From Selenomonas sp. (GTDB lineage Bacteria > Bacillota > Negativicutes > Selenomonadales > Selenomonadaceae): 17,667 nucleotides of DNA. The DNA lies in NCBI RefSeq assembly GCF_022771645.1, contig NZ_JALFCU010000034.1, positions 1-17,667 on the forward strand, in the 5' to 3' direction. The notes under the pieces were generated by a model, which ran no database searches, had not been told where the DNA came from, and saw only the letters and a program-made list of their open reading frames with translations. The translations under genes and the position numbers were made by a program. Below, piece by piece: positions 8,143 to 14,842 of this stretch; position 1 is the first letter of the stretch, and every line of letters starts with the position of its first letter.

Positions 8143-8388
8143 CAGCTTGTGATGAAGAAGGAAAGTAGCTGCTCGTGCCTCGGCAGAGAGTCCCGTTGCT
8201 GAAAAGGGATGTGGATGCGGGTTGTGAAGTTCCCTTTGGAGCAGCCGGGGGAAGTGCCGTTGTTTTCGGTATGGTAGTCCGGACGTTTTGCCGCGAGAAG
8301 GCTTTTCAAAAAGTGATAAATCAGGGTGGTACCGCGAAGATACGAAGTCTCCGCCCCTGCTGTTTTTAGCGGGGACGGAGACTTTTTG
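8143..8388 (+). promoter_or_regulatory. T-box leader responding to tRNA-Phe
   Basis: A tRNA-sensing transcription attenuator. The canonical T-box AGGGTGGTACCGCG lies at 8323-8336. Stem I shows AGTA (8164-8167) on the 5' side of the specifier loop, AGAGAG in the distal arm, and GAAG then TTC at 8230-8232 followed by CCTTTGGAGC. TTC is a Phe codon, matching pheS downstream. AAGG (8158-8161) can pair with CCTT just 3' of the specifier to close the loop. AGGG of the T-box can pair with CCCT (8355-8358) to form the antiterminator, leaving TGGT (8327-8330) bulged to contact the NCCA end of uncharged tRNA; the variable U fits an A73 discriminator. With charged tRNA the terminator at 8346-8387 forms instead. 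The leader accounts for nearly all of the 321-base gap between ftsY and pheS. Confidence 0.96.
8346..8387 (+). terminator. T-box regulated intrinsic terminator
   Basis: AGTCTCCG (8346-8353) pairs with CGGAGACT (8376-8383). The stem continues with CCCC against GGGG (8371-8374) and GCT against AGC (8368-8370), with a single-base bulge on each side. The loop is about six bases and a T run ends at 8387. The 5' arm overlaps the antiterminator strand, as expected for a T-box switch. Confidence 0.93.
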
Positions 8389-8402
8389 CATGTCCCCTTT
8401 TC

Positions 8403-8408
8403 AGGAGG
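8403..8408 (+). promoter_or_regulatory. ribosome binding site fixing the pheS start
   Basis: AGGAGG, a full match to the anti-Shine-Dalgarno core, lies 11 bases before the ATG at 8420. In-frame alternatives are worse: a TTG at 8288 is inside the T-box, an ATG at 8390 sits in the terminator tail, and a GTG at 8411 is only two bases from this site. Confidence 0.85.
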
Positions 8409-8419
8409 TTGTGTTTTCT

Positions 8420-9460
8420 ATGGATGAAAGAATGGAAGAAAAAATCGAGCAGCTGAAGGCGCAGGCGTCCGACGCGATTCGGCAAGCGGCCGCAAACCTC
8501 ACGGAGCTCGACGAGATCCGCGTGAAATTCCTCGGCAAGAAGGGCGAGTTCACATCCATTTTGCGCGGCATGGGCGCGCTTGCGAAGGAAGACCGCCCGA
8601 AGGTCGGCAAGATCGTCAACGAGGCGAAAGCGCAGATCGAGGCACTGATCGCGGAGAAAAACGAGGAGCTCAAGCAGCGCGCGCTCGCGGACAAGCTCGC
8701 GAGCGAGAAGATTGACGTGACGCTGCCGGGGCGCGCGCAGCCGCTCGGCCATCTCCATCCGCTGACGCTGACGCTCGAGCGCATCAAGGATATTTTCTTC
8801 CGCATGGGCTTCTCCGTCGAGGAAGGCCCGGAGATCGAGAAGGATTATTTCAACTTCGAGGCGCTGAACCTGCCGAAAGATCATCCGGCGCGCGACATGC
8901 AGGATTCGTTCTACATCACGGAGGACATCCTCATGCGTTCGCAGACGTCGCCGGTGCAGGCGCGCACGATGCAGAAAAATGAGCCGAACGCGCCGATCCG
9001 CATGATCGCGCCGGGCCGCGTCTATCGCCGCGACGAGTACGACGCGACGCATTCGCCGATGTTCACGCAGGTCGAGGGCCTCGTCGTAGGCTCGGGCATC
9101 ACGATGGCCGACCTCAAAGGCACGCTCGAGCTGTTCCTGCATCAGATTTTCAACGAGGACGTGAAAATCCGCCTGCGTCCGAGCTTCTTCCCCTTCACGG
9201 AGCCGTCGGCCGAGGTCGACATCTCGTGCGTCATGTGCCACGGCAAAGGCTGCAAGGTCTGCAAGGGCACGGGCTGGCTCGAGATCCTCGGCGCCGGCAT
9301 GGTTCACCCGCATGTCCTCGAAATGAGCGGCTACGATCCGAACGTCGTCAGCGGCTTCGCATTCGGCATGGGCGTCGAGCGCATCGCGATGCTGTCGTAC
9401 GGCGTCGACGACCTGCGCCTGTTCTATGACAACGACATGCGTTTCCTCAAGCAGTTCTGA
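8420..9460 (+). CDS. pheS: phenylalanine-tRNA ligase alpha subunit
   Basis: Catalytic subunit of the alpha2-beta2 class II synthetase that attaches phenylalanine to tRNA-Phe. From the ATG at 8420 it has 346 residues, the normal length. The N-terminal coiled-coil arm spans about 1-90 and includes VKFLGKKGEF. The class II core contains GHLHPLT, motif 2 RVYRRDE (200-206) with DATHSPMFTQVEG after it, and motif 3 GVER (318-321) in FGMGVERIAML. Residues 270-281 form CVMCHGKGCKVC, a likely metal-binding knuckle seen in Gram-positive-type PheS and absent from E. coli PheS (the comparison is from memory). The gene follows a T-box whose specifier is a Phe codon and precedes pheT by 24 bases. A longer frame reaching back to 8288 is only leader RNA. 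Identification is certain. Confidence 0.98.
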   Translation: MDERMEEKIEQLKAQASDAIRQAAANLTELDEIRVKFLGKKGEFTSILRGMGALAKEDRPKVGKIVNEAKAQIEALIAEKNEELKQRALADKLASEKIDVTLPGRAQPLGHLHPLTLTLERIKDIFFRMGFSVEEGPEIEKDYFNFEALNLPKDHPARDMQDSFYITEDILMRSQTSPVQARTMQKNEPNAPIRMIAPGRVYRRDEYDATHSPMFTQVEGLVVGSGITMADLKGTLELFLHQIFNEDVKIRLRPSFFPFTEPSAEVDISCVMCHGKGCKVCKGTGWLEILGAGMVHPHVLEMSGYDPNVVSGFAFGMGVERIAMLSYGVDDLRLFYDNDMRFLKQF

Positions 9461-9484
9461 TTTCGTGAAGGAGATTTTTGACAT

Positions 9485-11920
9485 ATGCAAGTTTCAATAG
9501 AATGGCTGAAAGATTACATTGATTTTGACCTCTCCCCGGAGGAGCTCGCTGACCGTTTCACGATGGCGGGCGTGCCGGTGGAGAACGTCATCCGCGCCGA
9601 CGCGGGCTTCGAGCATGTCGTGACGGGGCGTATCGAGAAGATCGAGCGCCACCCGGATTCCGACCACCTCTGGGTCTGCCAGATGAATGTCGGCGAGAAA
9701 GACCTCATCCAGATCATCACGGGCGCGCAGAACGTCCGCCAAGGCCAGATCGTGCCCGTCGCCATGGTCGGCGCGCATCTGCCGAACGGCGCGCACATCA
9801 AGAAGGGCAAGCTGCGCGGCCTGCCGTCGAACGGCATGCTCTGCTCGGCGGATGAGCTCCACCTCGACACGTCGAACATGACGGAGGAGCAGCTGAACGG
9901 CATCTACATCCTGCCCGAGGACACGCCCGTCGGCGTGCCGGCGAAGGACGTGCTCGGCAAGAGCGACGTCGTGCTCGAGTTCGAGCTCACGGCGAACCGC
10001 GGCGACTGCTTCAGCGTGCTCGGCCTCGTGCGCGAAATCGCCGTGGTGACGGGCGGCACGCCGAAATGGCCGACCATCGCCTGCAAGGAAGACGATGCCG
10101 CGAAAGCCGCCGATCTCGTCAGCGTGGGCATTGACGCGCATGACCTCTGCAGCCGCTTCAGCGCGCGTGTCGTGAAGAACGTGAAGATCGGCCCGTCACC
10201 GGAGTGGATGCAGCACCGCCTCGAAGGCGCCGGCATCCGCGCCATCAACAACGTCGTCGACGTGACGAATTTCGTCATGCTCGAGCTCGGCCAGCCGATG
10301 CACGCGTATGATTACGATGAGATCACAGGGCACAAGCTCGTCGCGCGCCGCGCAGTGGCAGGCGAAAACCTCCATACGCTCGATGACACGGCGCGCCTCG
10401 CAAAAGGCGACGAGCTCGTCATCGCCGACGCGGAGCATCCGGCCGGCCTCGCGGGCATCATGGGCGGATACGAGACGGAGATCACGCCGAAGACGACGAC
10501 GGTCGTGTTCGAGGCCGCGTCGTTCTACGGCCCGAGCATCCGCCGCACGGCGCGCGCCTGCGGCCTGCATTCCGAGGCATCCGGCCGCTTCGAGCGCGGC
10601 GTCGACGTCACGCAGACGCCGCGCGCCCTCGACCGCGCCTGCCAGCTGTTGCAGGACATGGGCGCTTGCACGGTCACGCAGGGCATCGTCGATTGCTATC
10701 CGCAGCCGAAGACGCCGACGGTCATCGACTTCACGATTGCGCAGATCAACGGCCGTCTCGGCACGGAGATCGCGGCGGACAAGATGGTGGGCATCCTCAC
10801 GCAGCTCGGTTTCGCTATTGAAAGCAAGGGCAGCGACGCATACACGGCGACCGTGCCGTCGTGGCGCAACGACTGCTCGCGCATGGACGACCTCTCCGAG
10901 GAAATCGCGCGCATTTACGGCTTTGACAACATCGTCAGCACGACGCCGTTCGGCCGCATGATGCAGGGCCATGAGAGCGAGAAGCAGGCGTTCGAGAAGC
11001 AGGTCAAGCACATCCTCGTGAGCCTCGGCATGACGGAAGAACTCTCGTTCAGCTTCACGAGCACGGAGCTCTTTGACAAGCTGCGCGTGCCGGAGGACTC
11101 CGAGCTCCGCCGCGCCATCCCCATCATGAACCCGCTGACGGATGAGGCGCCGCTCGTCCGCACGTGCCTCTTGACGAGCATCATGGAGAACGCCGTGCGC
11201 AATTTCTCGCGCAAGAACATGGATCTGAAGCTGTTTGACGTCGCGCCGGTGTTCTACCCGAAGCAGCTGCCGCTCACAGAGCTGCCGGACGAAAAGCTGA
11301 AGGTCGTCGGCCTCATCACAGGCCGTCGCAACGAATCGTCGTGGAACCAGACGAACGATATGGTTGATTTCTACGACATGAAGGGCATCGTCGAGCAGCT
11401 GTTCCAGCGCTTGGGCATTTCGAAATATACCGTCGAGGCTGGCGAACATTTCGCGCTTCATCCGGGCAAGACAGCGTTCCTGAAGAAAGGCCGCGACACC
11501 GTTGCCGTCCTGGGCGAGCTCCATCCCGAGGCCGCTGCGAACTTCGGCATCAAGCAGAAAGTCTATCTCTTCGAGATGGATCTCGAGACGCTCATGCGCT
11601 ACGCGAGCAAGAAGTTCCACTTCGAGTCGCTGCCGAAATACCCGGCTATCGAGCGCGACCTCGCGCTGCTCGTCAATACGGACGTGCAGGCGGCGGACAT
11701 CGAGCGCGTCATCGCCAAGAATGGTGGCAAGCAGTTCACGGGCGTCACGCTGTTCGACGTGTACACGGGAAAGAACATCGCCGAGGACAAGAAGAGCCTC
11801 GCGTTCCGCCTGACGTTCCAGAGCAAGGATCGTACGCTGACGGACGACGAAGCTGATACGGCTTTCCAAGCTGTCGTCGCGGCCGTGGAAAAATCGTTCC
11901 ACGCCGAGCTTCGCGCCTGA
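9485..11920 (+). CDS. pheT: phenylalanine-tRNA ligase beta subunit
   Basis: Beta subunit of Phe-tRNA synthetase, giving tRNA binding and editing of mischarged Tyr-tRNA-Phe. It has 811 residues, near the usual 800. Domains in order are an N-terminal B1 segment, an EMAP-type OB-fold tRNA-binding domain (about 42-150, containing RHPDSDHLWVC), the B3/B4 editing domain (about 210-390, containing GQPMHAYDYD), B5 (about 410-480), a degenerate class II core, and the C-terminal anticodon-binding FDX-ACB domain from about 713. AAGGAG at 9468-9473 precedes the ATG by 11 bases. It is the second gene of the T-box operon and is followed by zapA after 14 bases, an order common in Gram-positive-type genomes. 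Nothing is truncated. Confidence 0.98.
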   Translation: MQVSIEWLKDYIDFDLSPEELADRFTMAGVPVENVIRADAGFEHVVTGRIEKIERHPDSDHLWVCQMNVGEKDLIQIITGAQNVRQGQIVPVAMVGAHLPNGAHIKKGKLRGLPSNGMLCSADELHLDTSNMTEEQLNGIYILPEDTPVGVPAKDVLGKSDVVLEFELTANRGDCFSVLGLVREIAVVTGGTPKWPTIACKEDDAAKAADLVSVGIDAHDLCSRFSARVVKNVKIGPSPEWMQHRLEGAGIRAINNVVDVTNFVMLELGQPMHAYDYDEITGHKLVARRAVAGENLHTLDDTARLAKGDELVIADAEHPAGLAGIMGGYETEITPKTTTVVFEAASFYGPSIRRTARACGLHSEASGRFERGVDVTQTPRALDRACQLLQDMGACTVTQGIVDCYPQPKTPTVIDFTIAQINGRLGTEIAADKMVGILTQLGFAIESKGSDAYTATVPSWRNDCSRMDDLSEEIARIYGFDNIVSTTPFGRMMQGHESEKQAFEKQVKHILVSLGMTEELSFSFTSTELFDKLRVPEDSELRRAIPIMNPLTDEAPLVRTCLLTSIMENAVRNFSRKNMDLKLFDVAPVFYPKQLPLTELPDEKLKVVGLITGRRNESSWNQTNDMVDFYDMKGIVEQLFQRLGISKYTVEAGEHFALHPGKTAFLKKGRDTVAVLGELHPEAAANFGIKQKVYLFEMDLETLMRYASKKFHFESLPKYPAIERDLALLVNTDVQAADIERVIAKNGGKQFTGVTLFDVYTGKNIAEDKKSLAFRLTFQSKDRTLTDDEADTAFQAVVAAVEKSFHAELRA

Positions 11921-11934
11921 AGGCGGGTGATTGC

Positions 11935-12195
11935 ATGGACATGGAGAAAAAACCGAGCCAGAAAGTGAACGTCGAGATTTTCAGCGAGACGTATCCATTC
12001 AAGACGGATGGCGATCCCGCAGAGATCCGGCGCCTCGCGGCGTTTGTTGACGACCACATGAAAAAAGCCGCACAGGCGATGCGCAGCTTTGACACGAAAA
12101 AAATCGCCGTGCTCGCGGCGATGCAGATGGCGGCCGAGTATGCCGAGCTCAAGAAAGATTACGACGAGCTCGTGCAACTGCTCGATGAGAAATGA
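11935..12195 (+). CDS. zapA: cell division protein ZapA
   Basis: Small FtsZ-ring accessory protein that cross-links FtsZ protofilaments at midcell. It has 86 residues, typical for the family. An N-terminal beta-rich globular part contains VNVEIFSETYPFKT, and an EIRRLAAFVDDHMKKA helix is followed by a C-terminal coiled coil from about residue 55. The ATG at 11935 is only four bases after GGGTGA; an in-frame ATG at 11941 has a more usual spacing of 10, so the protein may be two residues shorter. The gap to pncB is 12 bases. The pheT-zapA order is widespread, which supports the call. Because it lies inside the Phe T-box operon with no promoter visible before it, its level may follow tRNA-Phe charging. 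Confidence 0.93.
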   Translation: MDMEKKPSQKVNVEIFSETYPFKTDGDPAEIRRLAAFVDDHMKKAAQAMRSFDTKKIAVLAAMQMAAEYAELKKDYDELVQLLDEK

Positions 12196-12207
12196 GGTGT
12201 CACAGCC

Positions 12208-13665
12208 ATGACACAGTTTGACAAGCGAAACCTCACAATGATGATGGATTTCTACGAGATGACCATGGCGAATGGCTATTTCGCGGACGATGACAAGGAC
12301 ACGAAAGTCGCGTTCGACGTCTTTTACCGCAAGAATCCGGACGACGGCGGTTTTGCGATTTTCGCCGGCCTCGAGCAGGTCATCGAGTACGTGGAGAATA
12401 TGCGCTTTTCCGAAGCGGACATCGAATATTTCCGCGCGCAGCACATGTTTTCCGAGGCGTTCCTCTCGTATCTGAAAAATTTCCATTTCACGGGCGACAT
12501 CTACGCGCTGTCCGAGGGCACGGTCATGTACCCGGACGAGCCGATCCTCACGGTCGTTGGCTCGCTCATCGACGCGCAGCTCGTCGAGACGGCGATCCTC
12601 GCGCAGATCAACCACCAATCGCTCATCGCGACGAAGTCACGCCGCATCTGCAAGGCGGCAGGCACGCGTGCCGTCTCGGACTTCGGCGCGCGCCGCGCGC
12701 ACAACATGGACGCCGCGACGTACGGTGCCCGTGCGGCCTACATCGGCGGCGTCGTCGGCACGGCAACCGTCTCGGCCGGCCAGATGTTCGGCATCCCCAT
12801 CAGCGGCACGATGGCGCACAGCTGGGTCATGTTCTATGGCGACGAGTATCAGGCGTTCAAGAAGTACGCGCAGACGTATCCCGACGCAACGGTGCTCCTC
12901 GTCGACACGTACGACGTCATCCACTCCGGCATCCCGAACGCCATCCGTGTCGCGCACGAAGTGCTCGAACCAATGGGGAAGCGCCTCGTCGGCATCCGCA
13001 TCGATTCCGGCGACCTCGCGTATCTCTCGAAGCGCGTGCGCAAGATGCTCGACGCGGCCGGCCTCGAAGACTGCAAGATCGTCGTGTCGAACAGCCTCGA
13101 CGAGTTCACGGTCTCGTCGCTCCTGCAGCAGGGCGCGTGCATCGACAGCTTCGGCATCGGCGAGCGCCTGATCACGGCGAAGTCCGAGCCGGTGTTCGGC
13201 GCCGTGTACAAGCTCGCGGCCGTCGGCGAAAACGGCGACTTTGCGCCGCGCATCAAGGTCTCGGAGAACGTCGAGAAGATCACGAACCCCGGCCTCAAAG
13301 ACCTCTATCGCGTCTACGACGCCGACGGCCATGCCGTTGCCGACCTCCTCGCGCTTTCCGGCGAGCCCATCGACATGAGCGAGCCGTTCCGCTACGTCGA
13401 CCCCGTGAAGCCGTGGAAGAACCGCGCGTTCGAAGGTTGCACGGTCAAGAACCTGCGCCGCCTCTATGTGCAGAACGGCAAGCGCGTCGTGGAGTTGCCG
13501 AAGCTCGATGAGATTCGTGCGTATGTGAAGCAGCAGCTCGACACGGAAATCTGGGAAGAGGAACAGCGCTTCGAGAACCCGCATCGCCATTACCTCGACA
13601 TGACGCCGGATTATTATGAAATGAAGATGGGCCTTCTCTACGAGACCCGCAAGCAGCATGGATGA
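12208..13665 (+). CDS. pncB: nicotinate phosphoribosyltransferase
   Basis: Converts nicotinate, PRPP and ATP to nicotinate mononucleotide, the entry step of the Preiss-Handler route for NAD salvage, in the cytoplasm. It has 485 residues, normal for the bacterial type. Motifs include FYRKNPDDGGFAIFAG near the N terminus and FGARRAHNMDAATYGARAA from residue 159. GTMAHSW carries His204, which corresponds to the histidine that is phosphorylated by ATP in characterised members. DTYD (233-236) and GIRIDSGDL (262-270) form the PRPP and phosphate site. GAGGTG at 12194-12199 overlaps the zapA stop and sets the start eight bases later. It lies between zapA and aroE with very short gaps, so it belongs to the T-box transcript. 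The function has no obvious link to phenylalanine. NAMPT or quinolinate phosphoribosyltransferase are unlikely from these motifs. Confidence 0.95.
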   Translation: MTQFDKRNLTMMMDFYEMTMANGYFADDDKDTKVAFDVFYRKNPDDGGFAIFAGLEQVIEYVENMRFSEADIEYFRAQHMFSEAFLSYLKNFHFTGDIYALSEGTVMYPDEPILTVVGSLIDAQLVETAILAQINHQSLIATKSRRICKAAGTRAVSDFGARRAHNMDAATYGARAAYIGGVVGTATVSAGQMFGIPISGTMAHSWVMFYGDEYQAFKKYAQTYPDATVLLVDTYDVIHSGIPNAIRVAHEVLEPMGKRLVGIRIDSGDLAYLSKRVRKMLDAAGLEDCKIVVSNSLDEFTVSSLLQQGACIDSFGIGERLITAKSEPVFGAVYKLAAVGENGDFAPRIKVSENVEKITNPGLKDLYRVYDADGHAVADLLALSGEPIDMSEPFRYVDPVKPWKNRAFEGCTVKNLRRLYVQNGKRVVELPKLDEIRAYVKQQLDTEIWEEEQRFENPHRHYLDMTPDYYEMKMGLLYETRKQHG

Positions 13666-13674
13666 GGTGAGTGC

Positions 13675-14577
13675 ATGATCAAAACCATCACGGGAACGAC
13701 GCAGAACCTTGGCGTCATGGGCTGGCCGATTGCGCACTCGCTGTCGCCTGCTATGCAGAACGCCGCCATCGCGGCGGCGGGCGTCGATGCCGTCTACACG
13801 GCGTTTGCCGTCGAGCCGCAAGCGCTCGCGCTCGCCGTTGCCGGCCTGCGCACGCTGCATTTCCGCGGCTGGAACGTCACGATCCCGCACAAGCAGGCCA
13901 TCATGGACGCGCTCGACGAGATCGATGAGGACGCGGCGGCCATCGGTGCGGTCAATACGGTCGTCAACGACGGCGGCCGGCTGAAAGGCTACAACACGGA
14001 CGTCGTCGGTTTCCTCGGCGGCCTGCGTGACGCGGGCTTCGACCCGGCGGAGAAGAACGTCGTGCTGCTCGGCGCGGGCGGCGCGGCGCGCGCGGCGCTC
14101 TGGGGGCTCATGAAGTCTCATGCCATGCGCGTGACGGTCGGCGCGCGCCATCCGGAAAAAGCGGAAGCGCTCATCGATGACTTCGCCGCGCGCGCGAGCA
14201 TGCTCGGCACGAAGCTCGCCGCGATGCACTGGGAAACGGAGGCGTTCCGCGGCGCGTTCTCGCACGCCGACCTCGTCGTCAACGTCACGCCGCTCGGCAT
14301 GACGCCGCACACGGACGACAAGCCGCCCGTCGACTGGCGCGAGGCGAAGCCCGACGCATTCGCCTACGACATCATCTACACGCCGGAGGAAACGCGCTTC
14401 TTGCACGAAGCGGCCGCGCTCGGGCACCGCACGCTCAACGGCGAGGACATGCTCGTCCAGCAGGGCGCGGCCGCGTTCGAGCTCTGGTTCGGCCGCAAGG
14501 CCGACGCGTCTGTCATGAAGCAGACGCTCCGCGCACAGCTCAGCGGGGCAGAGCTCGTGCATCACGTGCTCGCTTGA
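13675..14577 (+). CDS. aroE: shikimate dehydrogenase (NADP)
   Basis: Reduces 3-dehydroshikimate to shikimate with NADPH in the chorismate pathway that feeds phenylalanine, tyrosine and tryptophan. It has 300 residues, slightly longer than the usual 270-290 because of an N-terminal extension of about ten. The substrate domain has GWPIAHSLSP with Ser22 and Ser24, NVTIPHK with catalytic Lys73, GAVNT, and GYNTD with catalytic Asp109. The NADP fold begins at LLGAGGAARAAL (Gly133, Gly135, Gly136), and NVTPLGM and QQGAAAFELW follow. The position often held by His in SPxxHN is Gln28 here. GAGGTGA (13664-13670) overlaps the pncB stop, four bases before the ATG. It is the last gene of the T-box operon, so a shortage of charged tRNA-Phe would raise a precursor enzyme as well. 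A quinate dehydrogenase-like role is possible but less likely. Confidence 0.95.
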   Translation: MIKTITGTTQNLGVMGWPIAHSLSPAMQNAAIAAAGVDAVYTAFAVEPQALALAVAGLRTLHFRGWNVTIPHKQAIMDALDEIDEDAAAIGAVNTVVNDGGRLKGYNTDVVGFLGGLRDAGFDPAEKNVVLLGAGGAARAALWGLMKSHAMRVTVGARHPEKAEALIDDFAARASMLGTKLAAMHWETEAFRGAFSHADLVVNVTPLGMTPHTDDKPPVDWREAKPDAFAYDIIYTPEETRFLHEAAALGHRTLNGEDMLVQQGAAAFELWFGRKADASVMKQTLRAQLSGAELVHHVLA

Positions 14578-14596
14578 CGGCCGTCAAGCGGTTTTT
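14571..14596 (+). terminator. terminator overlapping the aroE stop codon
   Basis: CGCTTGACGG (14571-14580) is followed immediately by its perfect reverse complement (14581-14590), then G and five T (14592-14596). As RNA it makes an eight-base-pair stem with a GGCC loop. The aroE stop codon (14575-14577) lies in the 5' arm, so the last codons of aroE double as terminator stem. Confidence 0.88.
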
Positions 14597-14661
14597 CGTA
14601 AATTGCTGTTGAACAGAAAACAATAGAAAACAGGAACTTTTCACCAGAAAAGGACACGTTG

Positions 14662-14691
14662 GAGGCGCAGAAACAGCGCCTCTTTAATTTT
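14662..14691 (+). terminator. second hairpin with T-rich tail between aroE and mtlR
   Basis: GAGGCGC (14662-14668) pairs perfectly with GCGCCTC (14676-14682) around a seven-base loop, followed by TTTAATTTT. It looks like a backup terminator isolating the mtl promoter from the pheS operon. I found no convincing promoter between the first terminator and this hairpin, so a separate small RNA is not supported. The 60 bases before it are A-rich, with AGAAAACA twice and a CTTTTC-acca-GAAAAG inverted repeat (14637-14652). Confidence 0.65.
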
Positions 14692-14719
14692 GTCCGTTTC
14701 GCGAGCGGACAACGGACAA
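14690..14719 (+). promoter_or_regulatory. candidate activator binding region (TTGTCCG / CGGACAA repeats) upstream of mtlR
   Basis: TTGTCCG (14690-14696) and CGGACAA (14706-14712) form a perfect seven-base inverted repeat around nine bases. A second CGGACAA follows head to tail at 14713-14719, ending 10 bases before the -35. The outer TTGTC/GACAA halves resemble the ends of the TTGNCA-type site I recall for Bacillus MtlR. The location suits an activator such as MtlR acting on its own operon. The protein that binds here is inferred. Confidence 0.5.
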
Positions 14720-14729
14720 GGTCTTTCGC

Positions 14730-14758
14730 TTGCGGGCGCGTTTTCGCGCGGCTATAAT
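14730..14758 (+). promoter_or_regulatory. promoter for mtlR-mtlA
   Basis: TATAAT at 14753-14758 is a perfect -10. TTGCGG at 14730-14735 is a weak -35 (TTG only) at the ideal 17-base spacing, as expected for an activator-dependent promoter. The spacer contains GCGCG-TTTT-CGCGC (14736-14749), a perfect inverted repeat. Transcription should begin near 14765, leaving a leader of about 78 bases. Confidence 0.7.
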
Positions 14759-14785
14759 AAAACCATCGAAACGAGAGGAAAGGAA

Positions 14786-14800
14786 TTCCAAACGGATTCG
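14786..14800 (+). promoter_or_regulatory. possible catabolite-responsive (cre-like) element in the mtlR leader
   Basis: The 15 bases TTCCAAACGGATTCG match the Gram-positive cre pattern WTGNAANCGNWNNCW at 8 of 10 defined positions; the G at position 3 and the last W fail. It would lie about 20-35 bases downstream of the predicted transcription start, where CcpA-type repressors can block elongation. This is weak evidence: no CcpA gene is in view and cre-like matches occur by chance. Confidence 0.25.
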
Positions 14801-14842
14801 ACAAGACAGCAAGCTTCTGAGTGATCATAGGAGGCTGCACAC

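Noticed and set aside
8175..8369. Small plus-strand frame of 64 codons in the ftsY-pheS gap
   Set aside because: It lies entirely in the T-box RNA structure and terminator, with no Shine-Dalgarno sequence; the RNA explains the sequence.
8288..8419. N-terminal extension of PheS from TTG 8288
   Set aside because: It would translate the T-box and terminator. A full AGGAGG before ATG 8420 and the normal family length support the shorter protein.
12637..14565. 642-codon minus-strand frame opposite pncB and aroE
   Set aside because: Same register effect, with no promoter or ribosome site and low-complexity Arg/Asp/Val composition.
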